From assembly GCA_035699745.1 (NCBI GenBank), contig DASSPH010000044.1, positions 1 through 64,000 of the forward strand: a stretch of DNA of 64,000 nt. Reading direction: 5' to 3'. Numbering within the stretch: the first letter of the stretch is position 1; each line of letters begins with the position of its first letter. Source of the stretch: Vicinamibacterales bacterium (GTDB lineage: Bacteria > Acidobacteriota > Vicinamibacteria > Vicinamibacterales > 2-12-FULL-66-21). Of the stretch, positions 17,275 through 25,442 are shown piece by piece. The notes under the pieces are model-generated. The model searched no databases and was not told the DNA's origin. It was given only the letters and a program-made list of their open reading frames with translations. The translations under genes and the position numbers were made by a program.

Positions 17275-18639
17275 ATGTCTTTTCCGCACCGTTTCAGGCG
17301 CGTGTGCGCAGCCGCTGCGGCTGGGCTGACCATCCTGCTCGCGCCCGCCAGCCAGGCGGCCGTCCGGCCGCCGAAGCTCGATTACACGATGACGACGCTG
17401 GCCAATGGCATGAAGGTGGTGCTGCTGGAAGACCACTCGACGCCGATCGTGCACCTGCAGATGTGGTACCACGTCGGTTCGAAGAACGAGCGCCCCGGCC
17501 GGACCGGCTTCGCGCACCTGTTCGAGCACATGATGTTCAAGGGCTCCAAGAACGTCGAGCCCGAGGGGCATCCTTCGTACATCTCGAGCGTGGGCGGGCA
17601 GAGCAACGCCTTCACCAACGAGGACGCGACGGTGTTCTGGGAGACCGTGCCGGCGCAATACCTCCCCCTCGTCCTCTGGCTGGAGGCGGATCGGCTGGCG
17701 GCGCTGCGCATCGACGAGGCGGTGTTCAGGACCGAGCGCGAAGTGGTGAAGGAAGAGCGGCGGATGCGCATCGAGAACCAGCCCTACGGCCGGCTGCAGG
17801 AGATCCTCGCGGAGCACGCGTTCACCGCGCACCCGTACAAGCATCCGGTGATCGGCAGCATGAAGGATCTCGAAGCGGCGTCGATCGAGGACGTGCGCGA
17901 GTTCTTCCAGACCTACTACGTGCCGGCGAACGCCACCGCCGTCCTGGTCGGAGACTTCGACTCGAAGGAGGCGCTGGCGCTCGTCACGCAGTACCTCGGC
18001 CGGGTGCCGAAGTCCGACAGGCCCGTGCCCCGCGACATTCCCCGGGAACCGAAGCAGATCAAGGAGCGCCGCGTCACCGTCAACGAGGAATGGCCGCTGC
18101 CCGCCGTGATCGTGGCGCATCACATCACGCATGACGGGCATCCGGATTCCTATCCGCTGCACATCGCGTCGAAGATTCTCTCGGACGGGCAGAGCTCGCG
18201 CATTTACCGCAAGCTGGTATACGAGAAGGGGCTCGCGCTGGCCGCGTTCGGCGGCGGCAACATCATCGAGGATCCGAACCTGTTCTTCGCGGTCGCCATC
18301 GTGCAGCCGGGGAAGACGACCGACGAGACGGCCAGCGCGCTGATCGCCGAGCTCGATCGGCTGCGCGACGAGCCGATCTCGGCGAACGAACTCCAGCAGG
18401 CGAAGAACCAGTTCGCACGCGATTACATCCTCGGGCGCGAGTCGGTGCAGAGCAAGGCGGACCAGCTCGGGCACGCGGCGGTGATTCACGACGACATCAA
18501 GACCGCGGACGGAGAGTTCGACATCTTCCTCGGACTGACGGCCGCGGACGTGCAGCGCGTGGCGCGGACCTACTTCACCCCCGAGAACCGGATCGTGCTG
18601 ACGATCCTGCCGAAGGGGTCGAACGGAGGCCGGCGGTGA
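17275..18639 (+). CDS. M16-family zinc protease, catalytic subunit, exported
   Basis: 454 residues from the ATG at 17275. The signal peptide ends near ASQAA. The inverted zinc motif HxxEH is His81-Leu-Phe-Glu84-His85 (GFAHLFEHMMFKG), and the distal Glu is in VVKEERR (about 160). A second M16_C domain ends the protein. GATAAT (17262-17267) lies 7 nt before the ATG and predicts a leaderless mRNA. The stop overlaps the next gene as GTGA, so the two subunits are likely made together. It probably digests peptides in the periplasm. Confidence 0.92.
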   Translation: MSFPHRFRRVCAAAAAGLTILLAPASQAAVRPPKLDYTMTTLANGMKVVLLEDHSTPIVHLQMWYHVGSKNERPGRTGFAHLFEHMMFKGSKNVEPEGHPSYISSVGGQSNAFTNEDATVFWETVPAQYLPLVLWLEADRLAALRIDEAVFRTEREVVKEERRMRIENQPYGRLQEILAEHAFTAHPYKHPVIGSMKDLEAASIEDVREFFQTYYVPANATAVLVGDFDSKEALALVTQYLGRVPKSDRPVPRDIPREPKQIKERRVTVNEEWPLPAVIVAHHITHDGHPDSYPLHIASKILSDGQSSRIYRKLVYEKGLALAAFGGGNIIEDPNLFFAVAIVQPGKTTDETASALIAELDRLRDEPISANELQQAKNQFARDYILGRESVQSKADQLGHAAVIHDDIKTADGEFDIFLGLTAADVQRVARTYFTPENRIVLTILPKGSNGGRR

Positions 18640-20816
18640 GGGCGGGCGCCGCGCTCGTCGCCTCGCTCCTCGCGCTCAGCCCGTCGACCGCCCCGGCACA
18701 GACCCGCAGCTGGCCTTCGGAGCGTCCACCACGCCCGATTGCGGCGCGGGAGGTGAAGTTCCCGCCGTACGCGGTGAAGACGCTCGCCAACGGGCTGCAG
18801 GTCATCGCCGTGTCGCATCACGAGCAGCCGGCCGTCAGCGTCCGGCTGATCGTCCGCGCCGGCGCGGCGCAGGATCCGGCGGACAAGCCGGGCGTGGCGT
18901 TTCTCGCGGCCACGCTGCTCGACCAGGGGACGACGACGAAGACGGCGGAGCAGATCGCCAATGCGATCGATTCGATCGGCGGCGCCATGGGGACCGGGGC
19001 CGGCACCGATCTCAGCTTCATCAACGCGGTGGTGATGAAGGACAGCCTGAACTTCGCGCTCGACATGGTCGCCGACGTCGCGCAGCGGCCGGCGTTCGCG
19101 CCGGAGGAGATCGAGCGCCAGCGGCAGCAGTCGTTGTCGGGGATGCAGGTCAGCTACGAGGATCCCGAATTCCTCGCCAACGCCGTGTTCGACCGCCTGG
19201 TCTACGGCTTTCATCCCTACGGACGGCCGCAGTCGGGCACGCCGCAGAGCATTGCCGCGCTGACGCGCGAGGATCTGCTGGCCTTTCACCGGAAATGGTT
19301 CGGCGCCAACAACGCCATCCTGGCCATCGTCGGCGACGTGACCGCCGAGGAGGCGTTCGCCGGCGCCGAACGCGCGTTCGGCAAGTGGGTGAAGGCCGAG
19401 ACCGAGGTGGTGAAGAGCGTCGCGCCGCCGCCGCCGACCCGCCGGCTCGTGATCATCGACCGGCCCGGGGCGGTGCAGACCGAGATCCGCGCCGGCAACC
19501 TCGCGATTCCGCGCAAGCACGACGACTTCATGGCGCTCGACCTCGCCTCCAAGGTGCTCGGCGGAGAAGGGGCGAACCGGCTCTTCCGCGTGCTGCGCAC
19601 CGAGCGCGGGCTGACCTATGGCGCGTCCGCCGACTTCAACGCGTTGAAGCAGTCGGGCGACCTGGTGGCGCAGACCAACACCAGGTCGGAGACCACCGGC
19701 CAGACGCTGCGCCTGATCGTGGACGAGATCTGGAAGATTCAGCGCGACCGCGTCGGCGAGCGCGAGCTGGAAGGGGCGCAGGAGTATCTCACCGGTTCCT
19801 TCCCGCTCACCATCGAGACGCCCAGCCAGATCGCGCTGCAGGTGCTCAACGCGGTGTTCTTCGGACTGGACATGAACGACCTGCAGACCTACCGCGAGCG
19901 GGTTACCGCGGTGCGCGTGGAGGACGTCCAGCGCGTCGCGCGTGCCTACCTGCATCCCGACCGGCTGACGATCGTGCTGGTCGGCGACGCGGCGGCGATC
20001 ACCAGGCAGCTTCCCGGCGTCGGCTTCGACACGTTCGAGGTCATTCCGCTCGCCGACCTGGATCTGGTGTCGCCCGACTTGCGCCGGAAGGCTGCGGCCG
20101 CCGGCGGGAAGGCGCCTGCGTCCGATCGAGGAGGCCTGCTGCAGGTCAGTCACGTCGGCAATCAGGCGGACGCCGCCAGGTTGCTGCTGAACAAAGCGGT
20201 GGCCGCCAAGGGCGGCCTGCAGAAGCTGAAGGCCGTCAAGACCGTCCGGGTCGAAGGCACGATGACCTACGCGACGGCGGCAAAGCCGTTGACCTTCAAC
20301 TTCCTCAATTTCATCGAGTACCCGGGGCGCTTCCGCGTCGACGCCGACACCCCGGCGGGGCGGGTGACGCAGGTGTTTGCCGACGGCAAGTACTGGGTTC
20401 ACGATTCGCAGCGCGGCGCCGAGGAGCTCGACGCGGGCGAGAGCGGACCGATCCGCGCGGCGGTCGAGCGTGACGTCGTCCGGGTGCTGATCGGCGCCGC
20501 GGAAGGGACGCTCATCGTCCGTGAAGTCGACGCCGAGGACCCGCAGTGGGGCGCGATCGAGATCAGCGGCGGCGGGATGGCGCCGCTGGTCGTGTCGATC
20601 AACCGCACCAACGGGTTGATCGAGAAGTCCCGCTACGACTCTGGCGCGGACGGCCGGAGCGAAGAGGTGTACAGCGACTACCGGAACGTCAGCGGCATCC
20701 AGGTGCCGTTCCACACGGTCGTGCGCCGCGGCCGCCTCTCGCCGATCGAGCGCGACATCAAGACCATCCGCTTCAACGTGCCGCTGGCGCCGGCGCTGTT
20801 TCACCGACCGGGCTAG
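18636..20816 (+). CDS. M16-family non-catalytic partner subunit with extra C-terminal domain
   Basis: 726 residues with a signal peptide ending at AQ. The segment equivalent to HxxEH reads FLAAT (89-93) in GVAFLAATLLDQGT, so both zinc His and the catalytic Glu are lost. The substrate-binding Arg/Tyr motif RTERGLTYGASADF is kept. This is the known alpha/beta arrangement of two-chain M16 peptidases. Residues about 490-726 form an added beta-rich domain that recalls LolA/outer-membrane lipoprotein sorting proteins (KGGLQKLKAVKTVRVEGTMT); that likeness is inference. GTG start in GTGA overlap. Confidence 0.88.
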   Translation: MRAGAALVASLLALSPSTAPAQTRSWPSERPPRPIAAREVKFPPYAVKTLANGLQVIAVSHHEQPAVSVRLIVRAGAAQDPADKPGVAFLAATLLDQGTTTKTAEQIANAIDSIGGAMGTGAGTDLSFINAVVMKDSLNFALDMVADVAQRPAFAPEEIERQRQQSLSGMQVSYEDPEFLANAVFDRLVYGFHPYGRPQSGTPQSIAALTREDLLAFHRKWFGANNAILAIVGDVTAEEAFAGAERAFGKWVKAETEVVKSVAPPPPTRRLVIIDRPGAVQTEIRAGNLAIPRKHDDFMALDLASKVLGGEGANRLFRVLRTERGLTYGASADFNALKQSGDLVAQTNTRSETTGQTLRLIVDEIWKIQRDRVGERELEGAQEYLTGSFPLTIETPSQIALQVLNAVFFGLDMNDLQTYRERVTAVRVEDVQRVARAYLHPDRLTIVLVGDAAAITRQLPGVGFDTFEVIPLADLDLVSPDLRRKAAAAGGKAPASDRGGLLQVSHVGNQADAARLLLNKAVAAKGGLQKLKAVKTVRVEGTMTYATAAKPLTFNFLNFIEYPGRFRVDADTPAGRVTQVFADGKYWVHDSQRGAEELDAGESGPIRAAVERDVVRVLIGAAEGTLIVREVDAEDPQWGAIEISGGGMAPLVVSINRTNGLIEKSRYDSGADGRSEEVYSDYRNVSGIQVPFHTVVRRGRLSPIERDIKTIRFNVPLAPALFHRPG

Positions 20817-20822
20817 CGCCGC

Positions 20823-21986
20823 GTGCCCGATCGCCTGCGCGTGATGATCTCGTGCGGCGAGCCCTCCGGCGATCTGTACGCCGGCGCGCTCGCGTCCGAG
20901 ATTCTCGCCCTGGAGCCCGGCGCGGTCATCACCGGATTCGGCAGCGAGCGTCTCCGCGCCGCCGGCGCGTCGCTCATCCGCGACTTCCGCGGGCTGTCGG
21001 TGACCGGCCTGACCGAGGCGCTCCGCGTGATCCCGCGGTCGTGGCAGAACTACCGCGCGCTGGTCGGCGCCGCCGAGGCGGATCCGCCGGACGTCTTCGT
21101 GCCGATCGATTTCCCGGACTTCAACTTCTTCGTCGCGCGGGCGCTGCACAAGCGGGGCATTCCGGTGGTGTACTACATCAGCCCGCAGCTCTGGGCGTGG
21201 CGGCGCGGCCGGCTGAAGACGATGAAGCGCGTCGCCGACCGCGTGCTGGTGATCTTTCCCTTCGAGAAGCCGTTCTACGACGCCGCCGGCGTCCCCGCGA
21301 CTTTCGTCGGTCACCCGCTGCTCGAGCTGACCGGACCTGCGGTCGCGCGCGAGGCGTTTCTGGGCGCGCACGGGCTCGATCCGGCGCGGCCGGTCGTCGC
21401 CCTGCTGCCCGGCAGCCGCCGCAACGAACTGCGCGCCATCCTGCCCGACATGACGCGGGCGGCGGCACTCGTGAACGCCAGGCTGCCCGGCGTCCAGTTC
21501 GTCATCGCCCGCGCGCCGCACCTGGACGACGATCTGTTCGAGCCGTTGAGCGATCTGATCGGCGTGGAGTCGGCGATTGTCGAAGGGCAGACCGATGCGG
21601 TGCTGGCCAGCGCCGACGTCGCGATCGTGGCGTCGGGGACGGTGACGGTGCAGGCGGCGCTCCACGGCTGCCCGATGGTGGTGGTGTATCGCGTCGGACC
21701 CCTGACGTATACGCTCGGGAAGCCGCTGGTGCACGTCGACACGTATGCGATGGTGAATCTCATCGCGGGCAGGCGCGTCGTACCCGAGCTGATCCAGGAC
21801 GCGTTCACCCCGCAAGCGGTAGCATCCGAGGCGCTGCGCGTCCTCACGGATCCGGCGCATGCCGCGAAGGTGAAGGCGGATCTCGCGGCGGTGCGCGCCA
21901 GGCTCGGATCCGCGGGTGCGAGCCGCCGGGCGGCGGAAGCGGTCATCGAGGCGGCCAGGGCCGGCGCCGCGGCCCGCCGTCAATGA
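20823..21986 (+). CDS. lpxB: Lipid-A-disaccharide synthase
   Basis: GT19 glycosyltransferase that joins UDP-diacylglucosamine and lipid X. 387 residues. Motifs: MISCGEPSGDLYAGAL at the N-terminus, PIDFPDFNFFVA, YYISPQLWAWRRGR, FVGHPLLE and ALLPGSRRNEL. GTG start 6 bp after the M16 partner stop, so it is likely in the same transcript. The C-terminus is normal. Confidence 0.94.
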   Translation: MPDRLRVMISCGEPSGDLYAGALASEILALEPGAVITGFGSERLRAAGASLIRDFRGLSVTGLTEALRVIPRSWQNYRALVGAAEADPPDVFVPIDFPDFNFFVARALHKRGIPVVYYISPQLWAWRRGRLKTMKRVADRVLVIFPFEKPFYDAAGVPATFVGHPLLELTGPAVAREAFLGAHGLDPARPVVALLPGSRRNELRAILPDMTRAAALVNARLPGVQFVIARAPHLDDDLFEPLSDLIGVESAIVEGQTDAVLASADVAIVASGTVTVQAALHGCPMVVVYRVGPLTYTLGKPLVHVDTYAMVNLIAGRRVVPELIQDAFTPQAVASEALRVLTDPAHAAKVKADLAAVRARLGSAGASRRAAEAVIEAARAGAAARRQ

Positions 21987-22002
21987 CTGCTACACTGCCC
22001 TG

Positions 22003-22560
22003 ATGCGTCGTCTTCTCATCGTTGCTGCGCTGCTGCTCGCGGCGCCCGCGGGGCTCCGCGCCACGGTCGTCATTCCCATCGAGTTCCGCGAGCTCGTGAC
22101 CACCACGCCGATCATCGTGCACGGCCATGTCACCGACGTCCGCGCCGCGTTCGTCGACGGCCGCCGTTCCGTGGATACCTTCGTCACCGTCGCGGCCGAC
22201 GAATACCTCAAGGGGGATCTCGGCGACTACGTCACGTTCCGCGTGCCCGGCGGCGAGCTCGGTCGCTACCGGACGATCTTCCTCGGCGCCCCCGAGTTTC
22301 GCGTCGGCGAAGAAGTCGTGCTGTTCCTGAAGACCCTTCCGGGACAGGCGCCGTTCGTTGCCGGTCTGAACCAGGGGGCCTATCGCATCGTCGAGAACGC
22401 GCAGACGCGGCAGCGCATGGTGACGTCGCCGGTGGTGATGTCGCGCGACGGCGTCGAGTCCGAGCCGGTGGTGCGCGGCGCCGCCGCCCGCCGGCCGATC
22501 GCCTACGAGGCCTTCCGCGACATCGTTCGCGGCGTGCTCGCGAAGGGCGCCGCGAAATGA
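22003..22560 (+). CDS. Exported protein of unknown function linked to a matrixin
   Basis: 185 residues. An N-terminal signal peptide (about 1-20) precedes a beta-rich domain: VVIPIEFRELVTTTPIIVHG, DTFVTVAADEYLKGDL, VTFRVPGGELGRYRT, EEVVLFLKTLPG. TACACT (21991-21996) ends 6 nt before the ATG, so leaderless. The stop overlaps the matrixin start by 4 nt (ATGA), so the two are likely co-translated. It could be a partner, inhibitor or chaperone of the protease, but this is not shown by sequence. Confidence 0.75.
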   Translation: MRRLLIVAALLLAAPAGLRATVVIPIEFRELVTTTPIIVHGHVTDVRAAFVDGRRSVDTFVTVAADEYLKGDLGDYVTFRVPGGELGRYRTIFLGAPEFRVGEEVVLFLKTLPGQAPFVAGLNQGAYRIVENAQTRQRMVTSPVVMSRDGVESEPVVRGAAARRPIAYEAFRDIVRGVLAKGAAK

Positions 22561-23558
22561 CCCGCCGTCCCGCCGCACTCCTGATCGCCGTCGCGCTGGC
22601 GGTCGCCGCCTTTTCGACCGATGCCCTCGCGTATCTGAAGCTCGGCGTCCGGCAGGGCGGGCGGCTCATCACCCTGAAGTTCAACACGCTGCCGGTCCGC
22701 TACTTCGTGACCAACCGCGACGTGCCCGGCGTGACCGCGGCGCAGCTGCGCGACGCCGCCGGACGCGCGTTCGCGGCGTGGGCGGCGGTGCCGAACGTGC
22801 GGCTCTCGTCGGAGTTCGTCGGGTTCACCGGCGCGGCCCCGCTCACCGGCGACAGCGCCAACGTGCTCGGGTTCACCGCCCGCCCCGACCTCGATCGCGT
22901 GCTCGGCTCGACGTCGTTCACGGTCGATTCGGTGAGCGGCGAGATCGTCGAGTCCGACATCTTCTTCAACTCGCTGTTCGCCTGGTCGGCGGCGAGCGGC
23001 GGCGAGCCCGGCCGGCAGGACATCGAGTCGATCGTGCTGCACGAGGTCGGCCACATGCTCGGCCTCGGCCATTCGATGCTCGGCGAAACCGAGTTGATCG
23101 GCACCGGCCGGCGCGTCATCTCGGCCGAAGCGGTGATGTTCCCGATTGCCTTCTCGGCCGGCGTCGTCAACCGCGCGCCGAGAGCCGACGACATGGCCGG
23201 CATCGCCGACATCTATGGCACGGACGTGTTCCGCACGTCGGCCGGCAGCATCGCCGGCCGCGTGACGAAGAACGGCACCGGCGTGCTCGGCGCGCACGTG
23301 GTCGCCTTCAGTCCCGCGACCGGCAAGCTGGTCGGCGGCTTCTCGCTCTCGCAGGACGGGTCGTTCGTCATCGGCGCGCTTGAAGCGGGGACGTACGTGC
23401 TCCGGGCGGAACCGCTGGACGATGGCGACGTGACGAGCTTTCTCGAATCGTCGCTGACGGTGGACGCCGATTTCAAGCCGGCGTTCTACGAGCGCCTGGT
23501 CACCGTGCCGCGCGGCGGCACGTCACGCAGTGTCGAGATCAAGGTGGTGGCGAAGTGA
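22557..23558 (+). CDS. Matrixin-type zinc metalloprotease with C-terminal carboxypeptidase-regulatory-like domain
   Basis: 333 residues. Signal peptide (about 1-25). The M10/metzincin motif HEVGHMLGLGH has zinc ligands His162, His166 and His172; a Met in AVMFPIAFS is in a suitable place for the Met-turn. After the catalytic domain, IAGRVTKNGTGVLGAHVVAF starts a CarboxypepD_reg-like beta-sandwich (about 230-333). It is probably secreted or periplasmic. ATGA overlap with the preceding gene and GTGA overlap with the next suggest a three-gene operon. Confidence 0.88.
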   Translation: MTRRPAALLIAVALAVAAFSTDALAYLKLGVRQGGRLITLKFNTLPVRYFVTNRDVPGVTAAQLRDAAGRAFAAWAAVPNVRLSSEFVGFTGAAPLTGDSANVLGFTARPDLDRVLGSTSFTVDSVSGEIVESDIFFNSLFAWSAASGGEPGRQDIESIVLHEVGHMLGLGHSMLGETELIGTGRRVISAEAVMFPIAFSAGVVNRAPRADDMAGIADIYGTDVFRTSAGSIAGRVTKNGTGVLGAHVVAFSPATGKLVGGFSLSQDGSFVIGALEAGTYVLRAEPLDDGDVTSFLESSLTVDADFKPAFYERLVTVPRGGTSRSVEIKVVAK

Positions 23559-24193
23559 ATCGGCTTCGCGCCATCGCCGCAGCCGCTCTTCTGTTCCCGG
23601 CATCGGCGGCGGCACAATCAGTGGAAATCAGCGGCGGCGTCGCATGGACGGGCGGCTACGAGGCGGGCAGCCGCAATGCGACGGAGACGGCGAACTCGAG
23701 CACGGGCGGCTCCCCGATCACGCTCTTCACGTCCAGTTCGCGGGTGAAATCCGTCGCCGGCGTGGATGCACGGGTGGGCGTGAACTTCGGATCGCGCGTC
23801 GGCGTCGAAGGGCTGTTCCAGTTCTTCCAGCCGGAGCTTCGGGTGACGCTGGGAAGCGACTTCGAGAACGCGCTGCCCGAGCAGGCGGTCGGCAGCGCTT
23901 CGACTTACCTGTTCGGCGGATCGCTGGTGTATCACTTCGGCTCCGGCCGGATCGTGCCGTTCCTGCTCGGCGGGGGCGCGTACCTGCGCCAGCTCGACGA
24001 GGACAACGCGCAAGTGACCACGGGCAATGAAGTGCACGGCGGCGGCGGTGTGAAGATCTGGCTCGGCTCGGGCGCGCCCCGGTTCGGCGTCCGCGTCGAC
24101 GCGCAGGCATCGGTCCGCAGCACGAGTCCCGGATTCGAGAGCACACGCCGCGTCCTGCCTGCGGTCAACGCCGGATTGATTTACCGCTTCTAA
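23555..24193 (+). CDS. Outer-membrane beta-barrel protein of unknown function
   Basis: 212 residues. The signal peptide ends at SAAAQS. The mature part has alternating amphipathic strands (VEISGGVAWTGGYE, VDARVGVNFGSRVGVEGLFQF, YLFGGSLVYHFG, VKIWLGSGAPRFGVRVDAQ) and ends GLIYRF with the C-terminal aromatic recognised by the BAM machinery. The small size suggests an eight- to ten-strand barrel. Third gene of the matrixin operon. Its stop overlaps the convergent small gene by 4 nt. Confidence 0.82.
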   Translation: MNRLRAIAAAALLFPASAAAQSVEISGGVAWTGGYEAGSRNATETANSSTGGSPITLFTSSSRVKSVAGVDARVGVNFGSRVGVEGLFQFFQPELRVTLGSDFENALPEQAVGSASTYLFGGSLVYHFGSGRIVPFLLGGGAYLRQLDEDNAQVTTGNEVHGGGGVKIWLGSGAPRFGVRVDAQASVRSTSPGFESTRRVLPAVNAGLIYRF

Positions 24194-24405
24194 ATCTCCG
24201 TCCTCGAGGTGGTGTCATCGCCCGGCAGCGTCGGGTTGTCGCGGCTGCGATCCTTCCGTGCGCCGCTGCCGATGCCGCCGTTGTCGACCGTCGAGTTATC
24301 GGACGTGCGCTCCTCGTCGAGCCGCGTCGGATCCTGATGCCGCGGATGACGGTTGACGAGCGGCTCCTGCCGGCCGGGATCGGTCGGACGTCGTGTATCG
24401 GTCAT
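24190..24405 (-). CDS. Small hydrophilin-like protein (second of pair)
   Basis: 71 residues, strongly hydrophilic (Arg, Asp, Thr, Asn, Pro), no hydrophobic core, no Cys. It has about 8% Gly (6 of 71), above the 6% used to define hydrophilins. It is probably disordered in solution. The ATG at 24405 is 5 bp after the stop of the upstream small gene, so both are in one transcript. Hydrophilins in other organisms protect against desiccation and osmotic stress. Function here is inferred from composition and location. Confidence 0.65.
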   Translation of the reverse strand: MTDTRRPTDPGRQEPLVNRHPRHQDPTRLDEERTSDNSTVDNGGIGSGARKDRSRDNPTLPGDDTTSRTEI

Positions 24406-24409
24406 GGCG

Positions 24410-24616
24410 TTACCCCGCGTGCGCGCCGGGCTTCGACTCGCCGCGCTCCGGAACGTCCTTCTGGTTTTCGACTTCTTCGTCGAGCGGACGGTTGGTGATG
24501 CCGGTCCTGCCGCGCTCCGTATAGTTGGTCTCCGGGCGCGGCGCCGGCGCGTCGTCGCGATCGCCTTCCGCCTTCTCCATGTTCGACGACCGCGTCGGGA
24601 TGTCCTGGTCTGCCAT
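24410..24616 (-). CDS. Small hydrophilin-like protein (first of pair)
   Basis: 68 residues (MADQDIPTRSSNMEKAEGDR...), rich in Asp, Glu, Arg and Pro, with 6 Gly (about 9%). No membrane segment or known motif; probably disordered. GGAGG (minus strand, 24628-24624) sits 7 nt before the ATG, a strong translation signal. It diverges from an osmoprotectant-type ABC transporter gene with 58 bp between starts. Together with the second small gene it forms a likely stress operon. Confidence 0.7.
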   Translation of the reverse strand: MADQDIPTRSSNMEKAEGDRDDAPAPRPETNYTERGRTGITNRPLDEEVENQKDVPERGESKPGAHAG

Positions 24617-24634
24617 GTGTGTGCCTCCGAGGGT

Positions 24635-24648
24635 CAACTTTCAAGTTG
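24635..24648. promoter_or_regulatory. Palindrome in the divergent promoter region of the hydrophilin pair and the ABC importer
   Basis: CAACTT-TC-AAGTTG is a perfect inverted repeat with 6-bp arms and a 2-bp spacer. It lies centrally in the 58-bp intergenic region, between the Shine-Dalgarno site of the minus-strand gene and the TACAGT box (24662-24667) of the plus-strand gene. A shared repressor or activator site would fit; this is inference. Confidence 0.45.
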
Positions 24649-24674
24649 CGTACCGCTGCGATACAGTCCGGCTG

Positions 24675-25442
24675 ATGGACCGTCCGGCTGGCGCCGCGTC
24701 GATTGCGCTGCGCGACGTGCGCGTGTCGCGCGGCGCGGCGGGCGTGGTGCTCGACCGGCTCACGCTCGAGATTGCCGCGGGCGAGACGGTGGCGCTGGTC
24801 GGCCGCAGCGGCGCCGGCAAGAGCACGATCCTCAAGACGATCAACGGATTGATCGTTCCCGAGTCCGGCTCCGTCACCGTCGAAGGGCGGAGCACGCGGG
24901 AGTGGAACCCGTTCGAGCTGCGGCGCCGCATTGGATACGTGCTGCAGGAAATCGCGCTGTTCCCGCACCTGACCGTCGAAGAGAACGTCGCGGTCGTGCC
25001 GCGGCTGCTCGGGTGGGACGCGGCGCGGATCGCGGAGCGCTGCGACGAGATGCTCCGTCTCGTCGGCCTGCCGCCCGAGACCTACGCGCGGCGGCCGGCG
25101 CTCGAGCTGTCGGGGGGACAACGCCAGCGCGTCGGCGTCGCCCGCGCGCTCGCCGCCGATCCGCCGATTCTGCTGATGGACGAACCGTTCGGCGCGCTCG
25201 ACCCGGTGACGCGCGCGGAACTGCACGCGGAATTCCGCCGCATCCAGGCGGCGCTCGGCAGGACGGTGGTGATCGTCACGCACGACATGGCTGAGGCGTT
25301 CGCGCTGGCGACGCGCGTCGGCGTGCTGGACGCGGGCCGCATCGCCGAGATCGACGAGCCCCGCACGCTGGCCCGTTCCACCAATCCGCGCGTCACCCCG
25401 CTGCTCGCGCCGCTGCTCGAGGCGCGGGCGCTGCTGCCATGA
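24675..25442 (+). CDS. Osmoprotectant-type ABC transporter, ATP-binding subunit (OpuCA/ProV-like)
   Basis: 255 residues. Walker A GRSGAGKST (about 51-59), Q-loop YVLQEIALFPHLTVEENV, signature LSGGQRQRVGVARAL, Walker B ILLMDEPFGALDP, H-loop VIVTHDMAEA. The FPHLTVEENV and EPFGALDPVTR wording is typical of the quaternary amine/glycine betaine group. No CBS domains are present. TACAGT ends 7 nt before the ATG (leaderless). The stop overlaps the permease start (ATGA). Confidence 0.88.
   Translation: MDRPAGAASIALRDVRVSRGAAGVVLDRLTLEIAAGETVALVGRSGAGKSTILKTINGLIVPESGSVTVEGRSTREWNPFELRRRIGYVLQEIALFPHLTVEENVAVVPRLLGWDAARIAERCDEMLRLVGLPPETYARRPALELSGGQRQRVGVARALAADPPILLMDEPFGALDPVTRAELHAEFRRIQAALGRTVVIVTHDMAEAFALATRVGVLDAGRIAEIDEPRTLARSTNPRVTPLLAPLLEARALLP

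Noticed and set aside
18570-21983. 1137-residue minus-strand ORF
   Set aside because: Antisense to the M16 pair and lpxB; composition is His/Arg/Asp-rich without domains.
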